A stretch of DNA of 64,000 nucleotides, taken from assembly GCF_029407905.1 (NCBI RefSeq), contig NC_073627.1, forward strand, positions 48,105,001 to 48,169,000, read 5' to 3'. Position numbers and translations under genes: made by a program. Origin of the DNA: Bubalus kerabau. Its lineage: Eukaryota; Chordata; Mammalia; Artiodactyla; Bovidae. Under the pieces are notes generated by a model. The model was not told the DNA's origin, made no database searches, and saw only the letters and a program-made list of their open reading frames with translations. Shown piece after piece: positions 41,386 through 51,819 of this stretch (positions are counted from its first letter, which is position 1; each line of letters opens with the position of its first letter).

Positions 41386-41735
41386 TCTGAAAAATGCTGA
41401 TTTTAGGTCTCCAGCTTTGAGACCTTGATGATCCATATACACATAGAGCAAAGCAGAGAATTTATTAAAGGAGAAACTCAGCCCTGCCCAGTGGAGAGGT
41501 GGGGTGGCTGGCTCTCCAGATTCCTTCATAATCCTTAATCATCCAGGGCAGGCGCCAGTCCTATCCTGAGCAGGGCTGAACAGAGAGAACTGCTCCCCGT
41601 GGGCACCAGAGCACATCCTAGGCACTTTCGGAGGGGAAGGCCAGTCTGCTCTCCTTACATCCTCGTCCTTCTGAAAACTCACGTGGGAGAAACAGAAGAC
41701 TGAAAGGCACACAGTCTTTCCATTTCTTCTCCTCC
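41386..41735. other. Single-copy DNA
   Basis: No family is securely recognised and no coding exon is visible. Confidence 0.4.
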
Positions 41736-41868
41736 TTCAGCTTTATTAAGAGAATTGACCCATAGCGTTGTAAGTTTAAGGTATGCAATGTGTTGCCTTG
41801 ATACACATGTTACTGTGAAATGACTACAATAATGTTAGTTAATACCTCCATCACGTCACATAATTACT

Positions 41869-41885
41869 TGTGTGTGTGTGTATGC

Positions 41886-41917
<32 letters not shown>
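41869..41917. repeat. (TG)n microsatellite
   Basis: Two TG arrays, about six and fifteen units, are separated by TATGCT. Likely polymorphic in length. Confidence 0.95.
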
Positions 41918-41934
41918 TGAGCACATTTAACTCG

Positions 41935-42000
41935 TTGCTGCTGCTGCTGCTAAGTCGCTTCAGTCGTGTCCGACTCTGTGCGACCCCATAGATGGCAGAT
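41935..42000 (-). mobile_element. Bov-A2 fragment
   Basis: It begins 'tgctgctgctgctgctaagt', continues 'gactctgtgcgaccccatag' and stops at 'atggcagat'. The remainder of the unit is missing. Confidence 0.92.
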
Positions 42001-42030
42001 TTACCTCCTTAGCAACTTTCAACTATTGAA

Positions 42031-42064
42031 TACAGTATTGCTAACTGTAGTTAGCAATACTGTA
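42031..42064. repeat. Perfect 34 bp palindrome inside L1
   Basis: Arms 42031-42046 and 42049-42064 are exact inverted copies with a 2 nt spacer GT. It lies in the L1 3' UTR at a place where the family pattern is only loosely symmetrical, so the perfect symmetry arose after insertion. Confidence 0.9.
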
Positions 42065-42308
42065 CATAAGATCCCCAGAAAGTATTCATCTTAAAATTCG
42101 ATTTTGTACCCTTTGATCAAGATTTCCCCCATTCCCACCAACCCCTAGGCCCTGGCAACCACAATTTCTCTCTGTTTTTATGAATTTAGCTTTTTAAAAA
42201 GATTTTACATGTAAGTCTCTGTGTGACTCATTTCAATTACCTTAATGCCCTCAAGGTCTACCCGTGCTATTGCAAAAGGCAGGATCCTCTTCTCTTTGTG
42301 AATTTTCC

Positions 42309-42496
42309 CTATTCACTCTTTGCAATCCCATGCACTGTAGCCCACCAGGCTCCTCTGTCCATGGGGCTCTCCAGGGAAGAATACTGGAGTGGGTTGCTAT
42401 TTCCTAATCCAGGGTATCTTCCCAACCCAGGTTTCGAACACAGGTTTCCTGCAATGCAGGCAGATTCTTTACTATCTGAGCCACTGGGGACGCTCA
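42309..42496 (-). mobile_element. Bov-tA SINE nested in L1
   Basis: Antisense Bov-tA from 'attcactctttgcaatccca' to 'ctgagccactggggacgctc'. Confidence 0.92.
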
Positions 42497-42988
42497 TATA
42501 TTAATGGACACTTAGTTATTTCCATGTTTTGTCTATTTGGAGAATTTATGAGAGAGTTTCAACAGTAGACTCAAGCAGAAGGAAAATAATTAGCAAACTA
42601 GAAGGCAGGTCAGCTGCACTTATCCATTCAGAAGATCAAAAAGAATAAAAAAAATAAAAAAGAGTGAAGAACATCTTCCTGAATTACGAGATACCATTAA
42701 GGGAAATAATCTATGCATTACTGGACTCCCAGAAGAAGAGAGGGATAAAGGGGGAGGAAGTTTACTTAAAGAAGTAATGGCTGAGAACTACCCTAATCTG
42801 GGAAGAGATTTGGATATCTGAGTTCATGAAGCTCATAGAGTCTCCCGAAAAATTTTCACCCCAAATGCTATCCTATGAGGCATATTATCATAAAATGGTC
42901 TAAAATCAAAGAAAGAATTTTTTAAAGTAGCAAGAGAAAAAAAATCTCACCATAAGGCAACCCTCATGAGGTTATCAGTGGCTTTCTT

Positions 42989-43203
42989 GGACTTCCCTGG
43001 TGGCTCAGATGGTAAAGTGTCTTGCTTACAATGTGGGAGACCTGGGTTTGATCCCTGGGTTGGGAAGATCCTCTGGAGAAGGAAATGGCAACCCACTCCA
43101 GTACTCTTGCCTGGAAAATCCCATGGACAGAGGAGCGTTGTGGGCTACAGTCCAAGGGGTCGCAAAGATTCGGACACGACTGAGCGACTTCACTTTCACT
43201 TTC
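42989..43203 (+). mobile_element. Bov-tA SINE nested in L1
   Basis: Complete and well preserved: 'ggacttccctggtggctcag' to 'ctgagcgacttcactttcac'. L1 reading resumes with 'tctcagcagaaaccttgcag'. Confidence 0.96.
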
Positions 43204-43696
43204 TCAGCAGAAACCTTGCAGGTGAGGAGAGAGTGGAATGATACATTCAAAGTGCTGAAAGAAAAAAGTCTGCCAAACAAGACTACTTTACTCAGCACTC
43301 TGTCCTCCAGAAATGAACTGAAAAAGCCTTTCCCAAACAAACAAAATTTGAGGGAGTTCATCACTACTAGCCCTTCCTTACAAGAAATACTGAACAGAGT
43401 TCTTTAAGTTGAGTTGAAATGATGCTGGTTAATAACATGAAAACATGAAAATGTAAAGCATAGGTGGAAAGTAAGTTTATAGTCAAATCCAGAATACTCT
43501 AATACTGTAATAGAGCCATGTATTAACTACATAACTCAAGGATAAAGGTTAAAGGACAAAAGTATTTAAAATAACTATAATAATTTGGCAGTGGATATAT
43601 AATATAAAAAGGCAAATCTGACATCATAAACATAAAATGTGACTGGGGTGTAAAAAGGTACAGTTTCTGCACACAACTGAAGTTGGTATCAACTTA

Positions 43697-43769
43697 TTGG
43701 GTTGTCCAAAGAGATTGTTCAGGTTTTTCCATTATACCTTAACCTGAATGAACTCTTTGGCCAATCCAA
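43697..43769. mobile_element. Mariner miniature element (ruminant)
   Basis: A 73 bp element consisting almost only of two 29 bp inverted repeats (24 of 29 positions match) around a 15 nt loop. It begins TTGGGTTGTCC, ends GGCCAATCCAA, and is flanked by TA on both sides (43695-43696, 43770-43771), as expected for Tc1/mariner insertion. It interrupts the L1. Confidence 0.9.
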
Positions 43770-44120
43770 TAATATAGGCTGTTATATCAGTGAGATGCGT
43801 TATGTAAACCTCGTGGTAACCACAAAGCAAAAAGAGAAGTATTATAGCACACCACTTTGGAAAATCATTGATTCACAAAGGAAGACATCCAGAGAAGAAG
43901 GGAGCAATAAGAGAACTATGAAATAGTCAAGAAATAATAAAAGGGCATCACACACCCTTACCTATTGATTTTTAGTCTAAATGTAAATTCTGCAGTTAAA
44001 AGGCACAGCATTGCTGAAGGTATTAAAAAACAAGACCCAATTATATGTTCACTACAAGAGACTCACTTCAGCTTCAAGGATATACATAGGCTCAAAGGGA
44101 AGAAATGAAAAATAGATTCA

Positions 44121-44300
44121 GTGGGAATAAAAGCCAAAAGAAGAGCAGGGGTGTCTACACTTATACCGGACAAAATGGACTTTATGTCAAAAACTATGAT
44201 AAGAGACAAAGGTCATTATATAATGATAAAGGGGTCAAATCATGAAGAAGATATAACAATTGTAAATATATATGCATGCAACAATGGAGCACCTAAATAT
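44121..44300 (+). pseudogene. L1 ORF2 endonuclease fragment
   Basis: The frame reads 'RAGVSTLIPDKMDF', 'KGHYIMIKG' and 'EDITIVNIYACNNGAPKYI', the apurinic-endonuclease-like N-terminal domain of L1 ORF2. The element ends shortly after, so no catalytic domain is complete. Confidence 0.85.
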
Positions 44301-44875
44301 ATTCCATTCTCTAAGATGTGTTCCATCTCATCCTGGTCAGTCCATCAGAGGTGAGCTTAAATGGCATGGTTTTGAATGCTTGTTGAAAGATTTTTACCAA
44401 GTTGCATTTTGGCCTGCTATAAGGAAAGATGCTAAGTGAATCTCTCTCTTGAATACACTTAAAGGATGCTCTTGAGTACACCATGCCATAACATTTTCCC
44501 CTTCTGAGGAGCAATGGGGAAAACTGCTTTCAGGTTTTAGGTCCAGGAAAACCTGAGCTTCTCTTAAGCAATGGCCTTGGGTTTATTGCAGACACTGAGG
44601 TTTGAAAGTTAATAAATTCCATTTTCCTTCATGTTCTGGCTATTAGGAAGCACAAAACCAAATTTGCTACCAACCTCCAGCAAGATGTTAAGGCCTATGA
44701 AATGCATACACTGACCCCACTCCTGGCTAGGTGAGTTTTTATTTACTTGCTTATTTATTTTAATGAACTTGGAAGACTTAACTAAGAACTCAAGGGGGAA
44801 CGTGAAGAAGGTGGCTTTGCAGTACATATCCTGCTACAAATTAGGACTTCTAGGCATTTCTTTCTTTCTTTTTAA
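44301..44875. other. Single-copy DNA
   Basis: No family is recognised after the L1 stops near 'cctaaatatattcc'. No exon is visible. Confidence 0.4.
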
Positions 44876-44998
44876 TTTTTAGCCACACCACCCAGCATGT
44901 AGGATCTTAGTTCCTGGACCAGGGATTGAACCCATGCCCCCTGCAGTGGCAGCGTGGAGTCTTAACCACTGGACTGCCAGGTAAGTCCCTCTATTACG
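44876..44998 (-). mobile_element. CHR-type SINE
   Basis: Antisense: 'tttagccacaccacccagca', 'ggaccagggattgaaccca', 'cactggactgccaggtaagt'. A CTTT-repeat at its left edge is the complement of its A-rich tail. Confidence 0.9.
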
Positions 44999-45179
44999 CA
45001 TTTCTCTGCTCTCACATCCTTCCTTGGAGCTATTCAGTGGATATTTTATTTTTCTGCCCTCATTTTTCTTTTGCTTTGGCATCTTTAAACTATTTTTTCC
45101 TTCTTACACTGCATGTAATTTTGTAATCTGCTTCAAAACAAGTTTCTTTTAATGAGCCAGGCAATTTTATGAATCTTTG

Positions 45180-45560
45180 CCTAGAATATTTATTAATTGT
45201 GCCTGGAATTGTTCTAGGTATGAGGACAACATTAGTGAATAAACTAGACAAGTTTCTTGTGACAGTATTCACATTGTACTGGCTGTTTGGGAAACAGAAC
45301 TGAACCAGGAAGTGAAATAACTTCACAGAGTGGCCAGCTTTGTAAAGGAAAATAGAAAAGGTGGTAGCAAAAGAGTGGGAAGAAGAATCATGAGCTAGGA
45401 TGGGCGATAAGCCCTTTCAAGGAGATAATATGTGAACTCAACTCTGAAGGTGGAGGTACCTGCCACTCAAAGATCTGGGATGAGTATTCTGAGCAGAGCA
45501 ACCAGCAAGTGCAAAGGCCCTGAGGTAGCAATGAGCATGATGTACAGGAAGAATATTTGT
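45180..45560 (-). mobile_element. L2 LINE, 380 bp
   Basis: Antisense L2: 'atatttattaattgtgcctg', 'gaattgttctaggtatgag', 'ctcaactctgaaggtggagg', 'ccagcaagtgcaaaggccct'. One of the longest L2 pieces here. Confidence 0.7.
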
Positions 45561-45839
45561 GCCCACCTGGTAAGCTTTACTTGGTTTTTAAAGCCCTCTT
45601 ACCACCATCTGCTCTCTCCTTTTAGTAAATCTCCATTGCTCTCTACATCTTTCAAAGACAAGGTCCACTGCTTTATCGCTATACTCCTATACCTGCACAA
45701 TCTACGCTAAATTGTACATGCCTGCTTACAAGCACGCCTTCTCCACCAGACCATGAGCGCCTGTGGTGTCCTTGGGTAGGAAGGAAGAAGCATCTTCCTT
45801 CTCTCCAACACAGTTCTGGCACATAGAAAACACACAGTT

Positions 45840-46340
45840 TTATTTCTCAAGCTAAGTCTCTGCTAGGTTGATAACGCAGGCAATGTTTGCACTTGAGCCC
45901 GATATACAGGCGCAGCTCTAAGGTACATTTTTCCCATTTGCAAAGCCACGAGTTGCTCGTGCTCTGCTTGTGACCTGAATAGATTGGCAGCAGAGAGCCA
46001 GCCGCCCCGGTGCGCACAGCCAGCCTCTGGGAGGAGGGAGCCTGCTGCCTCTTTCCTCTGAAGAGCTCCTTCTGGGAAAGGAATGACTCTTCCAGCGGTA
46101 TTGGATTTCCCTGCAAGATTTATGACCCAATTTAAAGTTATGGGGCTTTTATTAATTATAATAAACACCAATTTCATTACACTTCAACTTCCAAAGAAAT
46201 TACATACTATGGAAGGGAAATAAAATGTTAGTTTTGTGCTCATGCCAGGCACACATTAACTGGCTGGGTACTGTGTTCGTCTTGGCTGCTCAGCTGGAAG
46301 GGGCATTTTGGAAGGAAGAGCCTAAGGCACTGTTTCCAAA
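45840..46340. other. Repeat-free block; strongest candidate conserved element
   Basis: About 500 bp without transposon, combining a CpG-retaining part (45890-46100) with an adjoining AT-rich part that has TTTATTAATTATAATAAAC-type homeodomain cores (46147-46166). Minus-strand open frames exist (up to 104 codons) but show no domain. A conserved enhancer is plausible, not shown. Confidence 0.35.
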
Positions 46341-46439
46341 TCTTAAATCTACTTGGTCAAAAATAATGAAAATGAGCTATGCCACCACAGGGAGCTTGTA
46401 GGATCACTTTCCTTATGAGGGTCTGTGTTGGGTAATGTA

Positions 46440-46545
46440 CTTGGGTCCTAAGCCCTGAGTTGTGAACTGTCTCTTACTTGCTGTGTGATTTTAGTAGGTT
46501 ACTGCTCCTCTCTGAGGCTTAAAAGCCTCATCTTAAACAAGACTG
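46440..46545 (+). mobile_element. MIR SINE fragment
   Basis: Sense MIR: 'cttacttgctgtgtgatttt', 'agtaggttactgctcctctc', 'tgaggcttaaaagcctcatc'. Confidence 0.75.
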
Positions 46546-46731
46546 TATCTAGGTCAGGAATGGCAAATAGATTTTATCTCCTGTGCCAATTTCACAGCAT
46601 ACAACGTGGTCACCTACAAAGCTATGTTGAGAAGGATTCTGACATTTTATCCAGGATTCCTGGGCAAGAGCAGTATGATCAATTAAAAATATCAGCCAGG
46701 GGAAAAATCCAGAAAGGTAGCCAGACATAAT

Positions 46732-46940
46732 GCTTCCCAGGTGATTCAGTGGTAAAGAATCTGCCTGTCAATGCAGCGGATAAGTTTTGATCTCTGGGTG
46801 GGGAAGATCCTCTGGAGCAGAAAATAGCAACCCACTCCAGTATTTTGCTTGGGACATCCCATGGACAGAGGAGCCTGGTGGGCTACAGGCCATGTGGCTG
46901 CAAAAGAGTCAGATATGACTTTGACTAAACAAGGACAAGC
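46732..46940 (+). mobile_element. Bov-tA SINE (diverged)
   Basis: Head 'tgcttcccaggtgattcagt', body to 'cagatatgactttgactaaa'. More diverged than the other copies. Confidence 0.9.
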
Positions 46941-47009
46941 CAGACACAGGCTGAGTACTCACTATTTCAGGAAACAGCTGATGATTGTAAAGCCCAATTT
47001 AGATTTCTA

Positions 47010-47090
47010 CAGTTTGCTTTAAGGCTGCATAGCTAGTTAGTAGCAGACCTAGGACACAAATCTCTGAATTTTAGATTCTTAGTCCAGAAT
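47010..47090 (-). mobile_element. MIR SINE fragment
   Basis: Reverse-complement MIR: 'aaggctgcatagctagttag', 'agcagacctaggacacaaat'. Confidence 0.6.
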
Positions 47091-47195
47091 CCTCACGTAT
47101 AAAATAGGTAAAATGGATCAGACTTTAGGGTGTTGTAAGGATTCAGTGATGCTACTTATACGCATTTTGCAGTAGAAGACACTCAGCAAATCTTT
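47091..47195 (+). mobile_element. MIR SINE fragment, opposite orientation
   Basis: Sense MIR 3' part: 'cacgtataaaataggtaaaa', 'gttgtaaggattcagtgatg', 'cactcagcaaatc'. It lies directly beside the inverted fragment. Confidence 0.6.
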
Positions 47196-47685
47196 CCCCA
47201 ATCTTTCTGCAGCCCCATCCTGCCCTGAGCTCATAAAACCATGCCGACTGGTGGCCCTCTCCATCTGGTGTGGGTTTTAGAGTGCTTCCTCTTCCAAAGC
47301 TTCACCTTAGTCGATGTCAGGTATCGACTACATGGGTTTTGCCATCACATCCCCTTTGGACAAAACCTATAACCCCATAGATCCCCAAAGGAGAAATTTA
47401 TTTTCAAGCTGCTTGATTTTAGGGTTTTTATTGTTATGGACATTCCGACTCTGTGCTACTTTTGTTTTTGCTGGGGAATGGAAAATATTTTGACACTTCT
47501 GGGATGATGGGGTTTGATGAACCCCCTAAGGGGGTGGAGGATTCAGCAACTTTGTGCAATTGCTTCCTGCCAGATGTGAAATTAAGCTTCTGGGTACAAA
47601 CCCAGAGTGCATTTGAGATAATGGGTGGGAAAGCCTGTTGGGGCTCTGGAGGAGGAGAAGAAGGGAGAAAGACCAAGTGAAGCCA
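47196..47685. other. Single-copy DNA
   Basis: No family is recognised. No exon is supported. Confidence 0.4.

Positions 47686-47714
<29 letters not shown>
47686..47714. repeat. (TG)n microsatellite
   Basis: Fourteen TG units in a row followed by GCGCATATGCGC, which extends the alternating purine-pyrimidine character. Confidence 0.95.
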
Positions 47715-47716
<2 letters not shown>

Positions 47717-47849
47717 ATATGCGCTGGACCTCATGATGTTCATTCCGAGGACAGAACAGACCCCAGCAGAGTGAGATGCACCCTTGGGGCTGTGCTCATC
47801 TCTCACCAGGTGCCCCCATTGCGAGAGTCACACCGACACCCCCTTGTGG

Positions 47850-48000
47850 TTATGAGCCCACATTTGAAGAGTCATTCAGACCTGAGTTTGAATCCACACT
47901 TCAACACTCACTAGCTGGGTGAACTTGGGCCAGTCCCTTAACTTTAATCATCCTCAGTTTCCTCATCTGTAAAATGGAGTTAATCACAGCAGAGTGAATA
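47850..48000 (+). mobile_element. MIR SINE, well preserved
   Basis: Sense MIR: 'cctgagtttgaatccacact', 'cactagctgggtgaacttgg', 'cagtttcctcatctgtaaaa'. The last motif is essentially the family pattern. Confidence 0.88.
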
Positions 48001-48089
48001 ATCAGTTGGCATTTGGCAGTGACTGGATAAGAAGTGCTATATTCAAGACACCTTGGCTATAGACATAGGATCAGCTTAGCACTAAGTCA

Positions 48090-48200
48090 CTGCACAACAG
48101 TGGACAAGACACAGGTCCTTGCTGGGCCTCAGTCTCCCTAGCAGTTCACAAGAATGGGGACTGGTAAACTCCCAGACCCTTCCAGTTCTGACCATTGGCA
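48090..48200 (+). mobile_element. MIR-class fragment
   Basis: Sense order 'gacaagacacaggtccttgc', 'gggcctcagtctccctagca' and 'cccttccagttctgacc'. Confidence 0.5.
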
Positions 48201-48289
48201 TGAATGGTAAATGCTGTCTGAACTCCTAGAACTCACCGAGCTCTGGGATAACATGTTCTGCTGTCCATCCTATAATTCTGGCTCATATT

Positions 48290-48410
48290 GGGAAAGGTCA
48301 GACTCCCAGGTTTTATATCCAAGCTCTGGGCTTTCTAAGTGCATGGCTTTAAGCAAGCTGTTGAAACCCTCTGTTCTTCTACTTGCCCATCTGAGTTAAA
48401 ATGAGAGTCA
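48290..48410 (+). mobile_element. MIR SINE
   Basis: Sense MIR: 'ctcccaggttttatatccaa', 'gcatggctttaagcaagctg', 'acttgcccatctgagttaaa'. Confidence 0.65.
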
Positions 48411-48414
48411 GTAC

Positions 48415-48429
48415 CAGCAGCAGCAGCAG
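48415..48429 (+). repeat. (CAG)5 trinucleotide repeat
   Basis: Five CAG units directly after the MIR. Non-coding context. Confidence 0.9.
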
Positions 48430-48430
48430 C

Positions 48431-48794
48431 AATATAGTGGCAAGGACAGAATTTCCTCCAAGCCATGGGCTTACCCCTTGTCTGACCAGTGGTAAGTGCT
48501 GAAGCAATAGGTACCACTTATAGGAAAGATCCCTGTTCATGTGAGACTGGGCTTCTTTTGAGAAAGGATGGAGCCCAAACTGCCCCTTAGGAGGCTGCCT
48601 AGTTTAGTTTGGGCTGACAGGCAAAGAGTTCTTTAAAAGCCTTCATAATTCAGGCATGGTTGAAACCCGGATGCCTTTCCAGGCTGGTCTGGGTTGGGTG
48701 TCTTCTCTGATTATCTTCCAGAATGCTGTGAACCAGTGTCTAACCCACATGTTCTGAAATACTGGGATTCTTTTAAGATCATAAGAGGCAGAAG
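48431..48794. other. Single-copy DNA
   Basis: No repeat family or exon is recognised. Confidence 0.4.
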
Positions 48795-49245
48795 CTTAGT
48801 AAGGCAAGAACATGGACTTTAGACCTGGAAAAACCTGAAGTCACATCCTGAATCCACCTCTTCCTAGGTACATGACTTTGCAGCAAACACATCTAACTTC
48901 ACTGAGCCTTAGTTTCTTCATCTGTGAAATGGAGACAAGGTAGCTGCCCTGGCAGGGTCATTATGAGGATTAAATTAAATAAAAATGAAAACTACTTAGC
49001 CTGTATGGGCTTCCCAGGTAGCTCAGAAGTAAGAAATCTGCCTGCCAATGCAAGAGACGCAGGTTCTATCCCTGGGTTGGGAAGATCCTCTGGAGAAGGA
49101 AATGGCAATCCCCTGCAGTATTCTTGCCTAGGAGACAGAGGAGCTGGGTGGGCTACAGTCTAAGGGGTTGCAAAAGAGTCAGATACAACTTAGCGACTAA
49201 AAAAACAACACCTAGCCTATAGTAGATACTTGGTGAGGAACAGTA
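48795..49245 (+). mobile_element. MIR SINE split by Bov-tA
   Basis: Sense MIR ('gaacatggactttagacctg', 'taggtacatgactttgcagc', 'gccttagtttcttcatctgt') continues after the nested SINE with 'cctagcctatagtagatact', the 3' end of the family. Confidence 0.82.
49007..49204 (+). mobile_element. Bov-tA SINE nested in MIR
   Basis: Head 'gggcttcccaggtagctcag', body to 'agatacaacttagcgactaa' and a short A-rich tail. The flanks share a CTTAGCCTGTAT/CCTAGCCTATAG-like duplication. Confidence 0.92.
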
Positions 49246-49285
49246 TTTTTCCACTGTGAATGTGTGGCTGTGTTGATATAGTTTG

Positions 49286-49494
49286 TTAGTGTTAGTAGCT
49301 CAGTCATGTCCGACTCTTTGCGACCCGACAAACTGTAGCCCACCAGGCTCTTCTATCCATGGGATTCTTTAGGCCAGAATACTGGAGTGGGTAGCCATTC
49401 CCTTCTCCAGGGGATCTTCTCAACCCAGGGATCGAACCCAGGTCTCCTGCATTGTAAGCAGATTCTTTACCAACTGAGATCCAGGGAAGATCCC
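49286..49494 (-). mobile_element. Bov-tA SINE
   Basis: Antisense: 'agtagctcagtcatgtccga', 'gccagaatactggagtgggt', head at 'atcgaacccaggtctcctgc' and 'caactgagatccagggaaga'. Confidence 0.94.
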
Positions 49495-49527
49495 TATTGA
49501 TAAATTATCTACCTCTAATTGCTTCTA

Positions 49528-49725
49528 GCTGCTGCTGCTAAGTTGCTTCAGTTGTGTCTGACTCTGTGTGACCCCATAGATGGCAGCCCACCAGGCTCTG
49601 CTGGCCCTGGGATTCTCCAGGCAAGAACACTGGAGTGGGTTGCCATTTCCTTCTCCAATGCATGAAAGTGAAAATGGAAAGTGAAGTCTCTCAGTCGTGT
49701 CCTATTCTTCGCGACCCCATGGTTT
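49528..49725 (-). mobile_element. Bov-A2 SINE (dimer)
   Basis: First unit 'gctgctgctaagttgcttca' to 'gccatttccttctccaatgc', linker 'atgaaagtgaaaatgg', then the start of a second unit 'ctctcagtcgtgtcctattc'. The second unit is truncated. Confidence 0.93.
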
Positions 49726-51023
49726 TGAACGCCTTTCCTCTTTCTGCCTGAGGGTAGAGGGTAGAGGGCAAAAGGAAGGGTGAGCCAGAGCTCTACTTAA
49801 CCTGTCTTTGGGCCAACTCTGTGTTTCTCTCCTTAGTCCACAGGTCTCTTCCCCTAGGATGGCATCTTGCAAGCTTGTGCAGAAATGGAACTCATTTCTG
49901 CAAGATTCCTCCCATTTTCCATCACTAGCATTATCTTCCCCACCCCTTCAACTGTTCAGCCCACTCTATCAGATGCTTTCTTGGGGGAAACTTCCCTCCC
50001 TGCGGGGGCCTAGTCAGTTCTGATTTTGCATACGCAGAGAGTCAAGTGGCTCCAGCACAGCCCGGGGATGAATATTCATCGTCCCTCCGCAGCTGTGCAG
50101 TGGACACAAAATGCTGACAGAGGAGGATGGGCAGGGTCTGCACGCTCGGCCCGCGAGGGCTCAGAGCTCCCAGAGGACCCATTAGCCCAGCGGTCCGGCT
50201 CCTGCTCTCTGTGGCTTGGTGGATTCTGTGAGTTCCTCTCTGGCTTCAGAAGTGGCTCCAACCTCAGGGCGACAGTATCTCTCGCTCTCCCGGCATCTCA
50301 CCAATCTGAATCCTCTCAGGACTAATGCGTAGCATTAGTTTATGATACGGGAAAGAGTTTAGCCCCTAGATTACAATCCACACTGTCTCCTGGGACCCTG
50401 GTCTACCAGACCTCAGCACAGGAGGCAATGCTCGCAAGGCATTCCAAAAGCCTGGTGTCCCCTGGGGTTGTACCAAGTGGTGGCCTTGACTCCCTGTTGT
50501 TCACTCTTTGCTGTTCTCTGCGAGTGCCCACAGCAAGGCAGACCGTGTAGTTAAAGGGTAATTGGGGAACATCCAATCCTGAAACAAAGCAGATGCTAAT
50601 AAGGGGTAGCTCTTTCATCCTACTGAATTGGGATCTTGGGATGGATAGGTGGGGGCTTCGGGATCTTGAAGTTTGACTGAAGCTCCCCAGATGATGGTGA
50701 TGGGCAGCCAGTGTCACACCATGTTAAAGGGATATTATCACTTAGCAGGTTGCCCGCACATAAGGCCAGGAGCAGGGCATTGAAAAGGAGGAACTTTGGG
50801 GAGAAACCTGAGTTGCTATTCCAAATACTGCGTATCAAGATGAGACACACTCAGAGACCATTTCCTCCTTCCAACATCATTGATATTCTGCAGTGTCTAC
50901 CAAATGCCCTTTTGTTGCTCCAGGGAAAGAGTGATTTTGCCCGAGTCTCCCCCTTCCTCCCGCCCGCTCCTTTTCACATTAAACTTCATATGGTGGCATC
51001 TCACCCACCATACTTTGTGCTGC
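49726..51023. other. Single-copy DNA, 1.3 kb, CpG-retaining in part
   Basis: Repeat-free. CpGs cluster at 50140-50290. A perfect 14 bp palindrome GATGAATATTCATC (50067-50080) and an 8 bp-arm hairpin (50321-50339) occur. No exon or promoter could be supported; a regulatory element is possible. Confidence 0.35.
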
Positions 51024-51034
51024 TCAAGGACAAA

Positions 51035-51259
51035 GTGTGTGTGTGCTAAGTCACTCAGTCATGTTCGACTCTTTTTAGCCCCATGGACCGTGGCCTGCCA
51101 GGCTCCTCTGTCCATATGATTCTCCAGGCAAGAATACTGTAGTGGGTTGCCATTTCCTGCTCCAAGCGTTCTTCCCGACCCAGGGACCGAACCCACATCT
51201 CTTGTGTCTCCTGTATTGGCAGGCGGATTCTTTATCACTGTGCCACCTGGGAAGCCTCT
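51035..51259 (-). mobile_element. Bov-tA SINE with 11 bp duplication
   Basis: Antisense with a short TG-rich left edge; BovB-derived part then head ('ctgtgccacctgggaagcct'). TCAAGGACAAA occurs at 51024-51034 and 51260-51270. Confidence 0.95.
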
Positions 51260-51270
51260 TCAAGGACAAA

Positions 51271-51582
51271 CAGCATTTCTTAATCAGCTCTGTCCTGCTG
51301 TGACATTGTACAGCATCTGCTCTGTGGTGGCATTGAACAGATGAGTTTATATTGAAGAAAATGTGTCTTTATCCAGCTTTTTAAAATAGGCTTATAGTGA
51401 CTTTAACTGCAAATCAAGTTTGAAGCCACTTACAACATACAAAAGGCATGGCTGTAAAGTGGGAAAACCACATTTGCAATGCATGCATGCATGCATACAT
51501 GCTAAAGCATGCTGCATTTCAAACCCATCTCCTTGGAAAGTTACACACTCCGTCCAACAATATTGCTTTTGCTCCAGTGTGT
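51271..51582. other. Single-copy DNA with (GCAT)4
   Basis: No family is recognised. A (GCAT)4 array at 51481-51496 with nearby CATGC motifs is self-complementary. Confidence 0.5.
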
Positions 51583-51595
51583 CTGAAATCATAGT

Positions 51596-51806
51596 AGCTC
51601 AGACGGTAAAGCGTCTGCCTACAATGTGGGAGACCCAGGTTCGATCCCTGGGTCGGGAAGATCCCCTGGAGAAGGAAATGGCACCCCACTCCAGTACTCT
51701 TGCCTGGAAAATCCCATGGACTGAGGAGCCTGGTAGGCTACAGTCCATGGGGTCGCAAAGAGTCAGACACGACTGAGCGACTTCACTTCACTTCACTTCA
51801 CTTCAA
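51596..51806 (+). mobile_element. Bov-tA SINE with 13 bp duplication
   Basis: Starts inside the head ('agctcagacggtaaagcgtc'), body well preserved, ending in a CTTCA repeat tail of about four units. CTGAAATCATAGT (51583-51595) and CTGAAATCCTAGT (51807-51819) flank it. Confidence 0.96.
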
Positions 51807-51819
51807 CTGAAATCCTAGT

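Larger units (their letters stand above)
41736..42560 (-). mobile_element. Old L1 3' UTR, interrupted
   Basis: Antisense L1M-type 3' UTR: 'cagctttattaagagaattg', 'aagatccccagaaagtattc', 'tggcaaccacaatttctctc', 'taatggacacttagttattt'. A TG microsatellite, a Bov-A2 fragment and a Bov-tA lie within it. Confidence 0.75.
42565..44300 (+). mobile_element. L1 LINE: ORF1 end, inter-ORF region and ORF2 start
   Basis: Sense L1 running from the ORF1 C-terminal region (translation near 43300-43405 gives 'LREFITTSPSLQEILNRVL') through an AT-rich inter-ORF region into the ORF2 endonuclease. Both ORFs are disrupted. A Bov-tA and a mariner miniature element are inserted. Confidence 0.88.
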
